The translations under genes and the position numbers were made by a program. DNA of 64,000 nt from Rhodoferax aquaticus. GTDB taxonomy: Bacteria > Pseudomonadota > Gammaproteobacteria > Burkholderiales > Burkholderiaceae_C. Shown piece after piece: positions 40,096 to 49,779 of the stretch (position 1 is its first letter; each line of letters opens with the position of its first letter). The notes below the pieces were generated by a model, which saw nothing but the letters and a program-made list of their open reading frames with translations, had not been told where the DNA came from and did no database searches. The stretch is taken from contig NZ_CP036282.1 of the NCBI RefSeq assembly GCF_006974105.1, forward strand, positions 2,294,001 to 2,358,000. Direction: 5' to 3'.

Positions 40096-40620
40096 ATGTC
40101 CCAGACGTTTACGACTTGCGATATTTGTGACGCGAACAAGCAGCCATCTAGTGAAGATGTGCGCGTGCTACCGCCTGTGTTTCGCGACTTTGGCCAGGCG
40201 CGCAAATTCTTTGGGCAGGTCGTTACTGTGAAATGCTTTGAAGACAATACCTTGGTCAAAGTGGCCGTTGAATCCCCCGGTTACACAGATACGCCACACG
40301 GCCGTGTGCCCAAGGTCTTGGTGGTGGACGGTGGAGGCTCGGTACGAAAAGCTTTGCTGGGCGGTAATTTGGGTGCAGCGGCTCAACGCAATGGGTGGGG
40401 TGGAATCGTCATTGACGGATGCGTGCGCGACAGCCTAGAGCTCGGTGTGTTGGATCTAGGGATTCGTGCACTGGCCGCGATGCCGATGCCGACCGAAAAG
40501 CGAAACCAGGGCGAGCAGAACGTTCCGGTACAAATCCAGGGAGTTTGGGTTCGCCCCGGTGACTGGCTCTATGCCGACGAAGATGGGACCTTGGTCATGG
40601 CCCAACCTTGGAGCGTTTGA
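40096..40620 (+). CDS. rraA: RraA family protein / 4-hydroxy-4-methyl-2-oxoglutarate aldolase-like
   Basis: 174 residues. The RraA/HMG-aldolase fold is shown by VDGGGSVRKALLGGNLGAAA, GWGGIVIDGCVRDS (Arg-Asp metal/substrate site) and the C-terminal GDWLYADEDGTLV. RraA inhibits RNase E in E. coli; many RraA-like proteins instead are divalent-metal aldolases for 4-hydroxy-4-methyl-2-oxoglutarate or oxaloacetate decarboxylases. The catalytic Arg-Asp are present, so enzyme activity is possible. AAGGAG lies 9 nt before the chosen ATG. The last 26 nt overlap the 3' end of the convergent EamA gene. Confidence 0.88.
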   Translation: MSQTFTTCDICDANKQPSSEDVRVLPPVFRDFGQARKFFGQVVTVKCFEDNTLVKVAVESPGYTDTPHGRVPKVLVVDGGGSVRKALLGGNLGAAAQRNGWGGIVIDGCVRDSLELGVLDLGIRALAAMPMPTEKRNQGEQNVPVQIQGVWVRPGDWLYADEDGTLVMAQPWSV

Positions 40621-41560
40621 ACGCTTTCACAGGGGAGCTGGGTACTGTCGCAAGCAAGATGCCGCCCAAGGAAAGCGCCAAGGCCATCAACTGCATTGTG
40701 CCCAAGGTCTCGCCAAGCACGGTCACACCCACCAACGCAGAGCAAATGGGCAACATAACCGCGAATATGCCAGCTTGCCCCGCAGGCACCGTTTTGAGAC
40801 CTGTCATCCATAGCCACACGGTTCCAACGCTCGCGGAAAGAGCATAGAACACCAGCAATGCCCATAGCGGTAGGGAAACCGCCGAGAAGTCGAAGTGCAC
40901 CGCAAAGTAGAGACCCATTGGAGTCATCAGAACGAATCCCCATAGGTTGATGAGCGCCGTGATGCGCATAGGGGCCAATACACCGGTTAGCTTCTTGCCT
41001 ATGACTGCATAGGCTGCTTCGCACAGAACCGCAGCAAACACGAGTAGGTTTCCAAGCCAAGCGTTTGAATAGTTCACGGCCTCCTGCGGTGCTGCGGTGC
41101 CAAGCAAGGTCTGCTCTGATTTGGCCAGCGACATTAGCGCAATACCAGCGCCTCCACACACAAGGGCTAGCCATATCCTTGTGCCAATTTTCTCTCTTAG
41201 AAGCCCCCAACTCAGGAGTGCAATAGCTGCGGGTGTGGCTGCCAAAATGACGCCGGCGGCAACCGCGCTCGTCATGCTTACGCCGAACAACATGCAAATT
41301 GAAAACAGGAAATTCCCCAAAAACGACTCCATGAACAGCAGTTGCTTTGTGTTCCGGCTCATGGGAGCTTCGTCTTTTGGCCGCTTCAGCCAAGGCCAAG
41401 TAGCAAGTCCGCCGATACCAAACCTAAGCCAGGCCAGCAAGAAAACGGGCAGCGAGAGTACCAAGGGTTTGGACAGTGCTATATACACACCCACCAATCC
41501 CATGCTGGTCGCCAGTAGCGTGTAGGCAGAGAGTCGTTGGCGTGCGGTAGGGTGGCTCAT
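40595..41560 (-). CDS. EamA/DMT-superfamily permease
   Basis: 321 residues, about ten hydrophobic segments forming two EamA repeats (first about residues 8-145, second about 165-310). The PVFLLAWLRFGIGGLATWP segment of the first repeat and the GTVWLWMTGLKTVPAGQAGIFAVMLPICSALVGVTVLGE segment of the second are typical. It is probably an exporter of amino acids or related metabolites; the substrate is not determinable. MSHPTARQ was chosen because the first membrane helix follows it. The gene diverges from the ureohydrolase gene at 41733. Confidence 0.85.
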   Translation of the reverse strand: MSHPTARQRLSAYTLLATSMGLVGVYIALSKPLVLSLPVFLLAWLRFGIGGLATWPWLKRPKDEAPMSRNTKQLLFMESFLGNFLFSICMLFGVSMTSAVAAGVILAATPAAIALLSWGLLREKIGTRIWLALVCGGAGIALMSLAKSEQTLLGTAAPQEAVNYSNAWLGNLLVFAAVLCEAAYAVIGKKLTGVLAPMRITALINLWGFVLMTPMGLYFAVHFDFSAVSLPLWALLVFYALSASVGTVWLWMTGLKTVPAGQAGIFAVMLPICSALVGVTVLGETLGTMQLMALALSLGGILLATVPSSPVKAFKRSKVGP

Positions 41561-41732
41561 TCGTGAAAGGCTAAGTACAAGAGTTTCTGCCAACACCATA
41601 AGGTAGGCAGCCTGCCAACTGTATACGCCGAAATCATGGATGGTCCAAGCGTTTCGGAGGGAAGTGGTACCTAGGATAACCCCGCTATACGCTAACCTAT
41701 GTGCCAACACAATCGAATTGAAAGGCGCACCG

Positions 41733-42653
41733 ATGTCTATCGGGGAATTTGCTTACGCAAACAATAGCAACCGTTTTTTGGCGACCCGCGAGCTGCAGAC
41801 GCAACCCTATGCAGTGATTGGTGTGCCGTTTGATGGCGCAGTAACAAACCGCCCAGGCGCGCGTTTTGGACCGCAAGAGGTGCGACGCGCTTCCTTAATG
41901 CTATGCGATGGCCTGCATCCGTACTTTGATGTATCCCCGTTGGAAGTGTTGGGCGATGGCTATGACATGCGTTTGCCTAATGCGTCTGGCTTGGAGCAAG
42001 TGCGCGCTGCCATAGAGGCTCAAGCCACTGCATTGATCGCGAATCATCACTGCGTATTCATTGGTGGCGACCACTCCATCACACTTCCGCTTCTAAGAGC
42101 GGCGAAGGCACGTTTCGGCGAGTTGGCCTTGATTCACTTTGACGCGCACTGCGACACCTGGGTTGACCATTTCGGAGAACCCTCTGGCCACGGCACGTGG
42201 ACCTATGAGGCAATACAAGAGGGCTTGGTCAGCGCCCCGCACACTGTACAAATTGGATTGCGCTCTGGTGGAGACAAAGCCGCCCGAGAGTATGTGCAGA
42301 ACCAAGGAGGATTGATCTACACGGCACACGCACTGCGAGGCAAAGATGGCACAGGCCTTTGCTCCATCATTGACGCCATCAAAGCGCGAATCGGAGACCG
42401 GCCCTGCTATTTGACTTTGGATATTGACTGCCTAGATCCCGCATTTGCACCGGGCACCGGTACACCAGAGCCTGCCGGCATGACGAGTTCGCAAGTGATG
42501 ACTTTCCTAGAAGAGTTGGCGACCTTGAACATGGTGGCGATGGACTGTGTAGAGGTGGCTCCTGCCTATGACCACGGGGAGTTAACTAGCAATGCCGCAG
42601 CGTCATTTGTTTGGACCTACCTCTGTGGTCAAGTCGCCAAGTCCCATCCTTAA
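41733..42653 (+). CDS. speB: agmatinase-family ureohydrolase (SpeB-like)
   Basis: 306 residues. The binuclear Mn site of ureohydrolases is complete: GGDHSIT (His), HFDAHCDT (Asp, His, Asp) and TLDIDCLDPAFAPGTGTPEPAG (Asp, Asp). The last segment is that of the agmatinase/guanidinobutyrase branch rather than arginase. With the putrescine genes downstream, agmatine to putrescine plus urea is the most likely reaction; 4-guanidinobutyrate to GABA is the alternative and would also fit the GABA genes. MSIGEFAY is taken as start since the extended reading overlaps the divergent promoter region. Confidence 0.85.
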   Translation: MSIGEFAYANNSNRFLATRELQTQPYAVIGVPFDGAVTNRPGARFGPQEVRRASLMLCDGLHPYFDVSPLEVLGDGYDMRLPNASGLEQVRAAIEAQATALIANHHCVFIGGDHSITLPLLRAAKARFGELALIHFDAHCDTWVDHFGEPSGHGTWTYEAIQEGLVSAPHTVQIGLRSGGDKAAREYVQNQGGLIYTAHALRGKDGTGLCSIIDAIKARIGDRPCYLTLDIDCLDPAFAPGTGTPEPAGMTSSQVMTFLEELATLNMVAMDCVEVAPAYDHGELTSNAAASFVWTYLCGQVAKSHP

Positions 42654-42670
42654 CTTCAAATACTGTTTCC

Positions 42671-43972
42671 ATGTTGCTTCAATCCGATACCCAACTCAAC
42701 CAAAAGAGCTACTACGAGTTCTCAGTGGTTCGCCCAGCTGCCACGCCTTCCTTACAAGAGGACATCCAGGCCGATGTCGTCGTGATTGGCGCTGGATTTG
42801 CCGGGCTATCGAGTGCGATTGAGCTGGCACAGCGCGGTTACCGCGTGGTGGTGTTAGAGGCGGATCGCATTTGTAGTGGTGCCTCGGGTCGCAACGGGGG
42901 GCAAACTATTGTCGGTTACGCCAGTGGGCAGGGACCATTTGAAGCTCAACTGGGCCGAGACCGGGCACGCTTGGCATGGGATATGTCTTTAGATGCCATT
43001 GACTTGGTGGACCAACGTATTGCGCAGTTTGGGATCGACTGCGACAGAGTGCAGGGGTATTTATATGTTGCCGACTCGGCGCGCAAAGCCAAAGCATTGC
43101 AAGAAGAAGTTGAAAACATGCAGACCCAGCTTGGGTTTAGCTGTGATCTGTCTGTAGGCGCTGATGTACGCAAGCTGATTGACAGCCCGCTGTACCAAGC
43201 AGCAGCATATGAGCGCAAGTCAGGGCACTTGCATCCACTTAAGTACGGATTGGGACTGGCGCGCGCGGCGCTGGACCTGGGCGTCAAGATCTACGAACAC
43301 TCCCCCGTGACTCGACTTGATCGAGGCGCGACGCTTTGCGCGCATACAGCTAAAGGGCGGGTGAGGGCGGCTATGGGGGTGCTAGCGGGCAATTGCATGC
43401 TTAGCGAATATGGCCCCAAGGTTTCGCCTGAAATTTCGACCCGCATCATGCCAGTTGGCACCTACATCATCGGCACTGAACCGATCTCACCGTCCCTTTG
43501 CGAACAACTCATTCCGAGCAATGCGGCCGTTTGTGACAACAACTTCATTTTGGATTACTTCCGTTTCAGTGCGGACCACCGCATGCTTTTTGGCGGGCGC
43601 GTGAGCTATTCGACGCGCACCCCTGCTGACTTGAAAGCGTTGATGGCAAGGCGATTGGCCGCGGTGTTTCCGGCACTGAAGCAGACACGCGTTGACTTTG
43701 TTTGGGGTGGTTTTGTAGACATCAGCATGAACCGTGCACCAGATTTCGGTCGGCTGGACAGCAACCTCTACTACCTACAAGGCTTTAGTGGGCATGGGGT
43801 TGCGCTGACAGGGTTAGCGGGCCAAGTGCTCGCCCAAACCATTGCCGGGCAGTCAGAACGGTTCGACGTCTTTGCTGACTTGCAGCACCGTACCTTCCCG
43901 GGTGGTCGCTTGCTCAGAACGCCCAGCTTGGTGATTGGCATGCTGTATCACCGATTGATGGATAAGCTCTAA
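42671..43972 (+). CDS. puuB: FAD-dependent oxidoreductase, gamma-glutamylputrescine oxidase-like (PuuB)
   Basis: 433 residues, DAO-family flavoprotein. The FAD dinucleotide motif GAGFAG is at residues 40-45, ending with Glu in VVVLEAD. The SGASGRNGGQT segment is typical of PuuB/OrdL oxidases, and the C-terminal GFSGHGVALTGLAGQVLAQ closes the FAD site. PuuB oxidises gamma-glutamylputrescine to gamma-glutamyl-gamma-aminobutyraldehyde. The gene lies 17 nt after speB. The adjacent puuA-like gene supports the call, though other amines are possible. Confidence 0.85.
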   Translation: MLLQSDTQLNQKSYYEFSVVRPAATPSLQEDIQADVVVIGAGFAGLSSAIELAQRGYRVVVLEADRICSGASGRNGGQTIVGYASGQGPFEAQLGRDRARLAWDMSLDAIDLVDQRIAQFGIDCDRVQGYLYVADSARKAKALQEEVENMQTQLGFSCDLSVGADVRKLIDSPLYQAAAYERKSGHLHPLKYGLGLARAALDLGVKIYEHSPVTRLDRGATLCAHTAKGRVRAAMGVLAGNCMLSEYGPKVSPEISTRIMPVGTYIIGTEPISPSLCEQLIPSNAAVCDNNFILDYFRFSADHRMLFGGRVSYSTRTPADLKALMARRLAAVFPALKQTRVDFVWGGFVDISMNRAPDFGRLDSNLYYLQGFSGHGVALTGLAGQVLAQTIAGQSERFDVFADLQHRTFPGGRLLRTPSLVIGMLYHRLMDKL

Positions 43973-43977
43973 GCGCC

Positions 43978-45453
43978 TTACCGCGCAAGGCGTGCCAGTG
44001 CATGGGCAATTGCTTTGGCCAAGCTTGGGCCATGCTGCTGTATTTCAGCCAAAGGAGCGTAGCCATAGCCAATGACCAAGCCCTTTACATCCGTGCGCTC
44101 AAGGCAATACGCCGACAGCGCACGCACGGTAAGGCCGAGCGATGCCACTTGGTGGGCTAAAGCTTTGTCATCCAAATTGCTGGGCAGTCGCATGCACAAA
44201 TGCAATCCTTGTTCAGCCCCTGTAATCTGAGCCTGGTTGCCTAGGCAGGGTTGCAAAGCTTGAAGCAAGCACTGCCGCCGTTGGGCATAGCTTTGCCTTG
44301 CTCTGCGTAGTGAACTGGCGAAATGGCCGAGTTCAATGAATTCTGCCAGCGCAGCTTGCAGTGGCATTTGCCCAGGACGATTGAGATCGTAGTGGGCCTG
44401 CTTAAAGGCTGCCACGAGGCGTTTCGGGACCACCAAGTAACCTAGCTTGAGTCCTGGGTAGAGCACCTTTGAGAAGGACCCTAAGTACAACACCCGAGCG
44501 TGCTTGTCCAAACCTGCTAAGGACGACAAAGGCGGCCCACTAAAGCGAAATTCACTGTCGTAGTCGTCTTCAAGAACCCACGCATCATGTGCGTCTGCAA
44601 GCCCCAATAGCTGCTGGCGGCGAGCGAGTGACATGACAGCACCCGTAGGGTATTGGTGCGAAGGAGTGGTGTAAATCAAGCGGGGTTCTCGCTTTTCGTC
44701 CCTTGCGTGAGGCGCCATGCCATGTTGATCAACGGAGATAGGGTGCAGGGATAAGCCTGTCGCAGTAAATGCCTTTACTGCCCCCCAGTAAGCAGGGTCT
44801 TCCAACCATACGGTATCTCCATGGTCGGCTAACAATTGGGCGCACAACTCCAATGATTGCTGGGTTCCACTGGTAATGATCACTTGATCTACGTCCAACG
44901 GTACGCTTCGGAACACTTTGAGGTAGTTGGCTACCGCACGCCTCAGCGGCGCGTGCCCCCCGCTGTAGCTGTAATCCAGCATCTCTGGATAAGTGGTTCG
45001 CCAATGCTTGTTTTGCAGTCGCTGCCAGAGCGCGACGGGGAACGCACTAAAGTCAGCAATCCCTGGTGTAAACGGTTGAACTTCGAGTTGATTTGCACAA
45101 AATGTCGTGGACAGTGTCTCACCCCGCTTCGACAATAGTTTGTGAGAAGCCGCCAAGTGAGAGGGGTGTAGTTTGAACGCTGGCTTGGGAATCTTGTCGT
45201 TGACATAAGTGCCACTACCCACCCGACTCACCAGGTAGCCCTCCACGCCCAACTGGTTGAGGGCGGCTACCACCGTATTGCGGGATAGTCCTAAGTCTGC
45301 CGTGAGCTCGCGGCTGGACGGTAAACGGTCTCCTGCCAGCAATTTTCCATCCAAAATCGCACGTCGTAGGGCCTCGTACAACTGACGGTGCAATGGCATT
45401 GCGTCTGACTGGCTAAGTGCAGCCATCTCGGTCAACAAAAGCTCAGACAACAT
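43978..45453 (-). CDS. MocR/PdxR-family regulator (GntR domain + aminotransferase-like domain)
   Basis: 491 residues. An N-terminal GntR winged helix (LHRQLYEALRRAILDGKLLAGDRLPSSRELTADLGLSRNTVV, about residues 20-65) is joined by a linker to a fold-type I aminotransferase domain. PLP-site text includes EDPAYWG, VLEDDYDSEFRF and the Lys in YLGSFSKVLYPGLKLGY. MocR proteins use PLP or PLP-amino acid adducts as effectors; GabR and PdxR are examples. It faces the puuA-like gene across 170 bp and converges with puuB with a 5-nt gap. It probably regulates the polyamine/GABA island. MLSELLLTE is the first Met with a purine-rich stretch upstream. Confidence 0.9.
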   Translation of the reverse strand: MLSELLLTEMAALSQSDAMPLHRQLYEALRRAILDGKLLAGDRLPSSRELTADLGLSRNTVVAALNQLGVEGYLVSRVGSGTYVNDKIPKPAFKLHPSHLAASHKLLSKRGETLSTTFCANQLEVQPFTPGIADFSAFPVALWQRLQNKHWRTTYPEMLDYSYSGGHAPLRRAVANYLKVFRSVPLDVDQVIITSGTQQSLELCAQLLADHGDTVWLEDPAYWGAVKAFTATGLSLHPISVDQHGMAPHARDEKREPRLIYTTPSHQYPTGAVMSLARRQQLLGLADAHDAWVLEDDYDSEFRFSGPPLSSLAGLDKHARVLYLGSFSKVLYPGLKLGYLVVPKRLVAAFKQAHYDLNRPGQMPLQAALAEFIELGHFASSLRRARQSYAQRRQCLLQALQPCLGNQAQITGAEQGLHLCMRLPSNLDDKALAHQVASLGLTVRALSAYCLERTDVKGLVIGYGYAPLAEIQQHGPSLAKAIAHALARLAR

Positions 45454-45623
45454 AGAACAATCTTCTTTTCGGGTATCACTAGACAAATGAGGCGTTTCAC
45501 GCAAAAAGCAAAGTGGCACCATGCCCTTGCCGCAAATGGCCCCCACATCAATCCAATTGTGCCCCACAATGGTCTACACAACACAAATGAAAGTACGCTG
45601 TGCAATCACAGCAAGGAGCAACC

Positions 45624-46991
45624 ATGATTGAAAAAAAATCGATGAACTTCAACGACTTGGAGCAATGGCTCAATGAACGTCGTGTGACTGAAGTGGAATG
45701 TTTGGTACCCGATTTGACTGGGGTGGCGCGCGGAAAAATTCTACCGCGTGGCAAATTTACTGAAGACCGCGGCATGCGTTTGCCTCAAGCCATTGTGGCG
45801 ATGGGCGTGACCGGTGAGTTTCCCGAAAGTGGGCCTTACTACGATGTCATTGATCCTACCGACAAAGACATGCAATTGCGCCCAGATCCCTCATCGGTGC
45901 GCATTGTCCCTTGGGCGGTTGACCCCACTGCGCAAGTGATTCATGACTGTTTTGACCATGAGGGCAAGTTGGTTCCTTTTGCACCACGCACCGTCTTGCG
46001 CAAGGTGTGTGATTTGTTTAAGTCAGAAGGCCTCCAGCCGATTGTGGCTCCTGAGCTAGAGTTTTACCTTACCGCGCGTAATACTGATCCCAACACATTG
46101 CTGCGTCCGCCCATTGGGCGAAGTGGTCGGGCAGAGACCTCGCGTCAGGCCTACAGCATTGATGCTGTGAACGAGTTCGATCCTTTATTTGAAGAAATTT
46201 ATGACTTCAGCGACAAGATGGAGCTCAACGTCGATACGCTGATCCATGAAGTGGGTGCCGGGCAAATGGAGATTAACTTCTTCCATAACGAACCACTTGG
46301 CTTGGCTGACGAGGTGTTTTTCTTCAAGCGTACTGTGCGTGAGGCTGCTTTGCGGCATGAGATGTACGCGACCTTCATGGCCAAGCCCATTGCCGGTGAG
46401 CCCGGTAGCGCAATGCATGTGCACCAAAGCCTGCTGGACATGGCGACAGGGAAAAACGTATTCAGTAATGAGGACGGTACCCCGTCAGACACCTTCTTGC
46501 ACTATATCGGCGGTTTGCAGCGCTACATTCCAGCGGCCATGGTTTTGGTGGCTCCCTATGTGAACAGTTACCGGCGCCTCTCGCGCAACACGGCAGCGCC
46601 CATCAATATTGAATGGGGCTACGACAACCGCACGGTAGGTATCCGGTCTCCCATATCCACACCAGCGGCGCGCCGCGTCGAAAACCGCGTGATCGGCGCA
46701 GACGCCAACCCGTATGTGGCCATGGCGATGACCTTGGCTTGCGGTTATCTGGGCATTAAGAACAAGATCAAACCCAAGCCTGAAATGAAGGGCGATGCCT
46801 ACCTCTCTCCGTATGCCTTGCCGCGTAGCTTGGGTGAGGCTTTGGACTGGTTGCGACGGGAATCCGATCTGCACGAAGTCTTGGGGAAAGAGTTCATCAC
46901 GGTCTACTCCGAGATCAAGGAGCTTGAGTTTGATGAGTTCATGAAAGTGATCTCTCCATGGGAACGCGAACATCTTTTGTTGCACGTTTGA
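45624..46991 (+). CDS. puuA: glutamine synthetase family, gamma-glutamylputrescine synthetase-like (PuuA)
   Basis: 455 residues, GS-type ligase. The metal/ATP-site segments are visible: PELEFYL, GAGQMEINFFHNEP, the ATP-binding MAKPIAGEPGSAMHVHQSL and NSYRRLSRNTAAPINIEWGYDNRTVGIR. PuuA attaches glutamate to putrescine with ATP. It lacks the Tyr adenylylation loop of GlnA, as PuuA-type enzymes do. AAGGAG precedes the ATG by 7 nt. It opens the rightward run that includes the transporter and dehydrogenase genes. Confidence 0.88.
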   Translation: MIEKKSMNFNDLEQWLNERRVTEVECLVPDLTGVARGKILPRGKFTEDRGMRLPQAIVAMGVTGEFPESGPYYDVIDPTDKDMQLRPDPSSVRIVPWAVDPTAQVIHDCFDHEGKLVPFAPRTVLRKVCDLFKSEGLQPIVAPELEFYLTARNTDPNTLLRPPIGRSGRAETSRQAYSIDAVNEFDPLFEEIYDFSDKMELNVDTLIHEVGAGQMEINFFHNEPLGLADEVFFFKRTVREAALRHEMYATFMAKPIAGEPGSAMHVHQSLLDMATGKNVFSNEDGTPSDTFLHYIGGLQRYIPAAMVLVAPYVNSYRRLSRNTAAPINIEWGYDNRTVGIRSPISTPAARRVENRVIGADANPYVAMAMTLACGYLGIKNKIKPKPEMKGDAYLSPYALPRSLGEALDWLRRESDLHEVLGKEFITVYSEIKELEFDEFMKVISPWEREHLLLHV

Positions 46992-47034
46992 TAGTGGGCC
47001 AATTTGAATTAGACCTAAACACGGAATCCGTTGT

Positions 47035-48444
47035 ATGAATGCTTTGACCAAACCCGAAAATTTGAGCACGCGTGAGATCCAAGACTTGGACAGTGCACAT
47101 TTCCTCCACCCATTCACCGACTACAAAGACTTGGCTACCCGTGGTGCCCGAGTCATTACCAAGGCTGACGGCATTTACGTTTGGGACTCTGAGGGCTCCA
47201 AAATGTTGGATGCGATGAGTGGCTTGTGGTGCGTTAACGTAGGGTACGGTCGCAAAGAGCTGGCGGATGCCGCTTACCAGCAAATGATGACGCTCCCGTT
47301 CTACAACAGCTTCTTTCAAACCACCAATGTTCCTGCGGTCAAACTGGCTGCGCGGTTGTCGGCCCTTGCACCAAAAGTGGGCGACAGAAGCTTCGACCAT
47401 GTGTTTTACTCGTCCAGTGGTAGCGAAAGCAATGACTCGAACGTTCGCATGGTGCGCAGGTATTGGGATCTACTTGGGCAACCCCAACGTAAAGTAATCA
47501 TCAGCCGACAAAATGCGTATCACGGAAGCACAATGGCTGGTGCTTCGCTGGGGGGAATGAGTGGCATGCACGCACAAGGTGACCTGCCAATACCCAACAT
47601 TACCCACATAGAGCAACCGTATTTCTTTGAGAACGGTTTACCAGGCGAGACCTCGGATGAGTTTGGAATCCGCGCAGCGCGTTGGTTAGAGGAAAAAATA
47701 CTCGCTGTTGGGCCGGACAAAGTGGCGGCATTTATTGCAGAGCCCATTCAAGGTGCAGGCGGGGTCATCATTCCGCCCGCCACGTACTGGCCCGAAATTC
47801 AGCGAATAGTCGACAAGTACGGCATTTTGCTGATCAGTGATGAGGTCATTTGTGCGTTTGGCAGGCTAGGCCATTGGTTTGCCTATGAGAAGTTTGGTTA
47901 CAAACCTGATTTAGTGACTTTTGCCAAGGCCGTTACGAGCGGCTATATCCCACTGGGCGGGGTCATGGTGGGGAACCGGGTTGCCCAAGTATTGATAGAC
48001 AAAGGTGGCGAGTTCAATCACGGCTACACCTACAGTGGGCACCCTGTGGCTTGTGCAGTTGCCTTGGCAAATATTGACATCATGGAGCAAGAGCTTTTGC
48101 TCGATAAGGTTCGAGGCGAGGTGGGAGCCTACTTTGCCAAGCGATATGCGGAGCTCAATGAGCACCCTCTAGTGGGTCTAGCTGAAACCAGTGGTTTGGT
48201 GGCAGGCATGGTGTTGGTCAAGAACAAGGCCACCAAAGAACGTTTCAGCAGTGAAGACGCTGTTGGCATGCTGTGCAGAGCCCACTGCTTTAACAATGGT
48301 TTGATCATGCGCGCTGTAGGTGATCGGATGATCATTGCCCCGCCTCTGACCATGACACTTAGCGACATCGACGAGTTGATGCGTTTGATTCGACAGGCTT
48401 TGGACTTTACGTTGCGTGATTTGAAGCAAATGGGCAGGGTTTGA
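47035..48444 (+). CDS. spuC: class III aminotransferase, putrescine-pyruvate aminotransferase-like (SpuC)
   Basis: 469 residues, PLP-dependent omega-aminotransferase. PLP-site text: SSSGSESNDSNVRMVRRYW, QNAYHGSTMAGASL, the Asp in LLISDEVICAFGRLG and the Lys in LVTFAKAVTSGYIPLGG. SpuC-type enzymes deaminate putrescine with pyruvate, giving 4-aminobutyraldehyde. This is a second route beside the gamma-glutamyl path. It lies 43 nt after puuA and just before the polyamine-binding protein. Other diamines or beta-alanine remain possible substrates. Confidence 0.88.
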   Translation: MNALTKPENLSTREIQDLDSAHFLHPFTDYKDLATRGARVITKADGIYVWDSEGSKMLDAMSGLWCVNVGYGRKELADAAYQQMMTLPFYNSFFQTTNVPAVKLAARLSALAPKVGDRSFDHVFYSSSGSESNDSNVRMVRRYWDLLGQPQRKVIISRQNAYHGSTMAGASLGGMSGMHAQGDLPIPNITHIEQPYFFENGLPGETSDEFGIRAARWLEEKILAVGPDKVAAFIAEPIQGAGGVIIPPATYWPEIQRIVDKYGILLISDEVICAFGRLGHWFAYEKFGYKPDLVTFAKAVTSGYIPLGGVMVGNRVAQVLIDKGGEFNHGYTYSGHPVACAVALANIDIMEQELLLDKVRGEVGAYFAKRYAELNEHPLVGLAETSGLVAGMVLVKNKATKERFSSEDAVGMLCRAHCFNNGLIMRAVGDRMIIAPPLTMTLSDIDELMRLIRQALDFTLRDLKQMGRV

Positions 48445-48534
48445 CCTCTGATCCCTCTGGTAAGTTGGCCCTATATTTGCTTTAGACTTACGGATGACCC
48501 TTAGCTCAACCCCTCGGATTAGGAGATTTAGTCG

Positions 48535-49689
48535 ATGAAGAATTACCTTTGGATAGCTGCGCTAACTGCGCTGTTCTTGGCCGGTTGCGGCAAGAAGGAA
48601 GAACCTTTAGCCGCACCCGCACCTGCGGCTTCTGCACCGGCCGCTGTAGCTGTCAATAGCGAGGAAAAAGTACTCAATATTTACAACTGGCCTGACTATC
48701 TTCCTGAGGGATTGATCCCTGCCTTCGAAAAAGAAACTGGCATCAAAGTCAACTACGACACTTTTGAGACAAATGAGGCCTTGCACGCCAAGCTGGTCGC
48801 TGGCAATACTGGCTATGACATTGTGGTGCCCGGTAGCGTATTTGCAAAACCCCAGATTGAAGGCGGCTTGCTCCAAGCTCTGGATAAGTCCAAGATTCCT
48901 AACTTGGCCAATCTTGAGCCCGCCATCATGGCCACACTGACCAAGGCCGACCCAGAGAACAAGCATTTGGTGCCTTGGGCTTGGGGATTCACCACAGTGG
49001 GGATCAACCGCACCAAGGTGGAAAAGGCCTTGGCCGGCATGCCCTTCCCCGAGAACACTTGGGATTTGGTGTTTGACCCCAAGTACTCAGCAAAGCTGAA
49101 GTCTTGTGGTATCGCGTACTTGGACTCCCCAACTGAAATCGTGCCTGTGGCTTTGCATTACATCGGTAAGGATGCGTATTCCAATGACCCTGCAGATTAC
49201 AAACTTGCAGCGGCCATGCTTGCCAAAGTGCGTAAAGACGTGCGTTTGTTTAGCTCGACCATGATCGATGACATCGCTGGTGGTAAAGCTTGCGTGGCAG
49301 TAGGCTGGTCCGGTGACATCAACATCGCAGCCGGTCGTGCGAAAGAAAACGGATCCAAAGACGTGATTGAGGCCTTGTTGCCAAGTACTGGTGCCCTGAT
49401 CTTCTTTGACACCATGGCCTTGACCAAGGACGCAAAGCATCCCAATAACGCCCATGCGTTCATCGACTTTTATTTGCGTGCCGAGAATGCTGCGCTCATG
49501 ACTAACAACATGAACTACCCCACAGCAAACAAGGCAGCTATCGACAAGATTAAGCCCGAGATCTCTGGCAACAAGACCATCTTCTTGGATACCGCGTATT
49601 TTGCAAAAATGGTTCCACCCAATGGCTTTAGCAACGAAGCTCGCGAAGCCATGGCCAACGCCTATAACGCATTCAAAAAAGGCAAGTAA
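48535..49689 (+). CDS. polyamine ABC transporter substrate-binding lipoprotein (PotF/SpuD-like)
   Basis: 384 residues. The N-terminus ends in the lipobox FLAGC (Cys near residue 19), so it is probably a lipoprotein. An Ala/Pro-rich linker is followed by the mature domain beginning VLNIYNWPDYLPEGLIPAFEKETGIKV, the PotF/PotD signature. Polyamine-pocket residues include NYDTFETNEALHAKL and WAWGFTTVGIN. The final segment (FLDTAYFAKMVPPNGFSNEAREAM) is typical. It binds putrescine or another polyamine for PotGHI. A terminator-like hairpin separates it from potG, so it can be expressed above the other subunits. Confidence 0.9.
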   Translation: MKNYLWIAALTALFLAGCGKKEEPLAAPAPAASAPAAVAVNSEEKVLNIYNWPDYLPEGLIPAFEKETGIKVNYDTFETNEALHAKLVAGNTGYDIVVPGSVFAKPQIEGGLLQALDKSKIPNLANLEPAIMATLTKADPENKHLVPWAWGFTTVGINRTKVEKALAGMPFPENTWDLVFDPKYSAKLKSCGIAYLDSPTEIVPVALHYIGKDAYSNDPADYKLAAAMLAKVRKDVRLFSSTMIDDIAGGKACVAVGWSGDINIAAGRAKENGSKDVIEALLPSTGALIFFDTMALTKDAKHPNNAHAFIDFYLRAENAALMTNNMNYPTANKAAIDKIKPEISGNKTIFLDTAYFAKMVPPNGFSNEAREAMANAYNAFKKGK

Positions 49690-49711
49690 GCCTTAGCCTT
49701 TTGGCAAGTAC

Positions 49712-49752
49712 AGGGCTGTTCGTACCCGTTGTATGAGCAGCCCTTTTTGTTT
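49712..49752 (+). terminator. intercistronic terminator-like hairpin
   Basis: AGGGCTGTTCGTAC-CCGTT-GTATGAGCAGCCCT with a T-tract. The 14-bp stem contains two G-U pairs. It lies between the binding protein and potG and may partly stop transcription, giving more binding protein than ATPase. Confidence 0.75.
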
Positions 49753-49779
49753 CTAAAAAACTGACATCGAGACTTGAAA

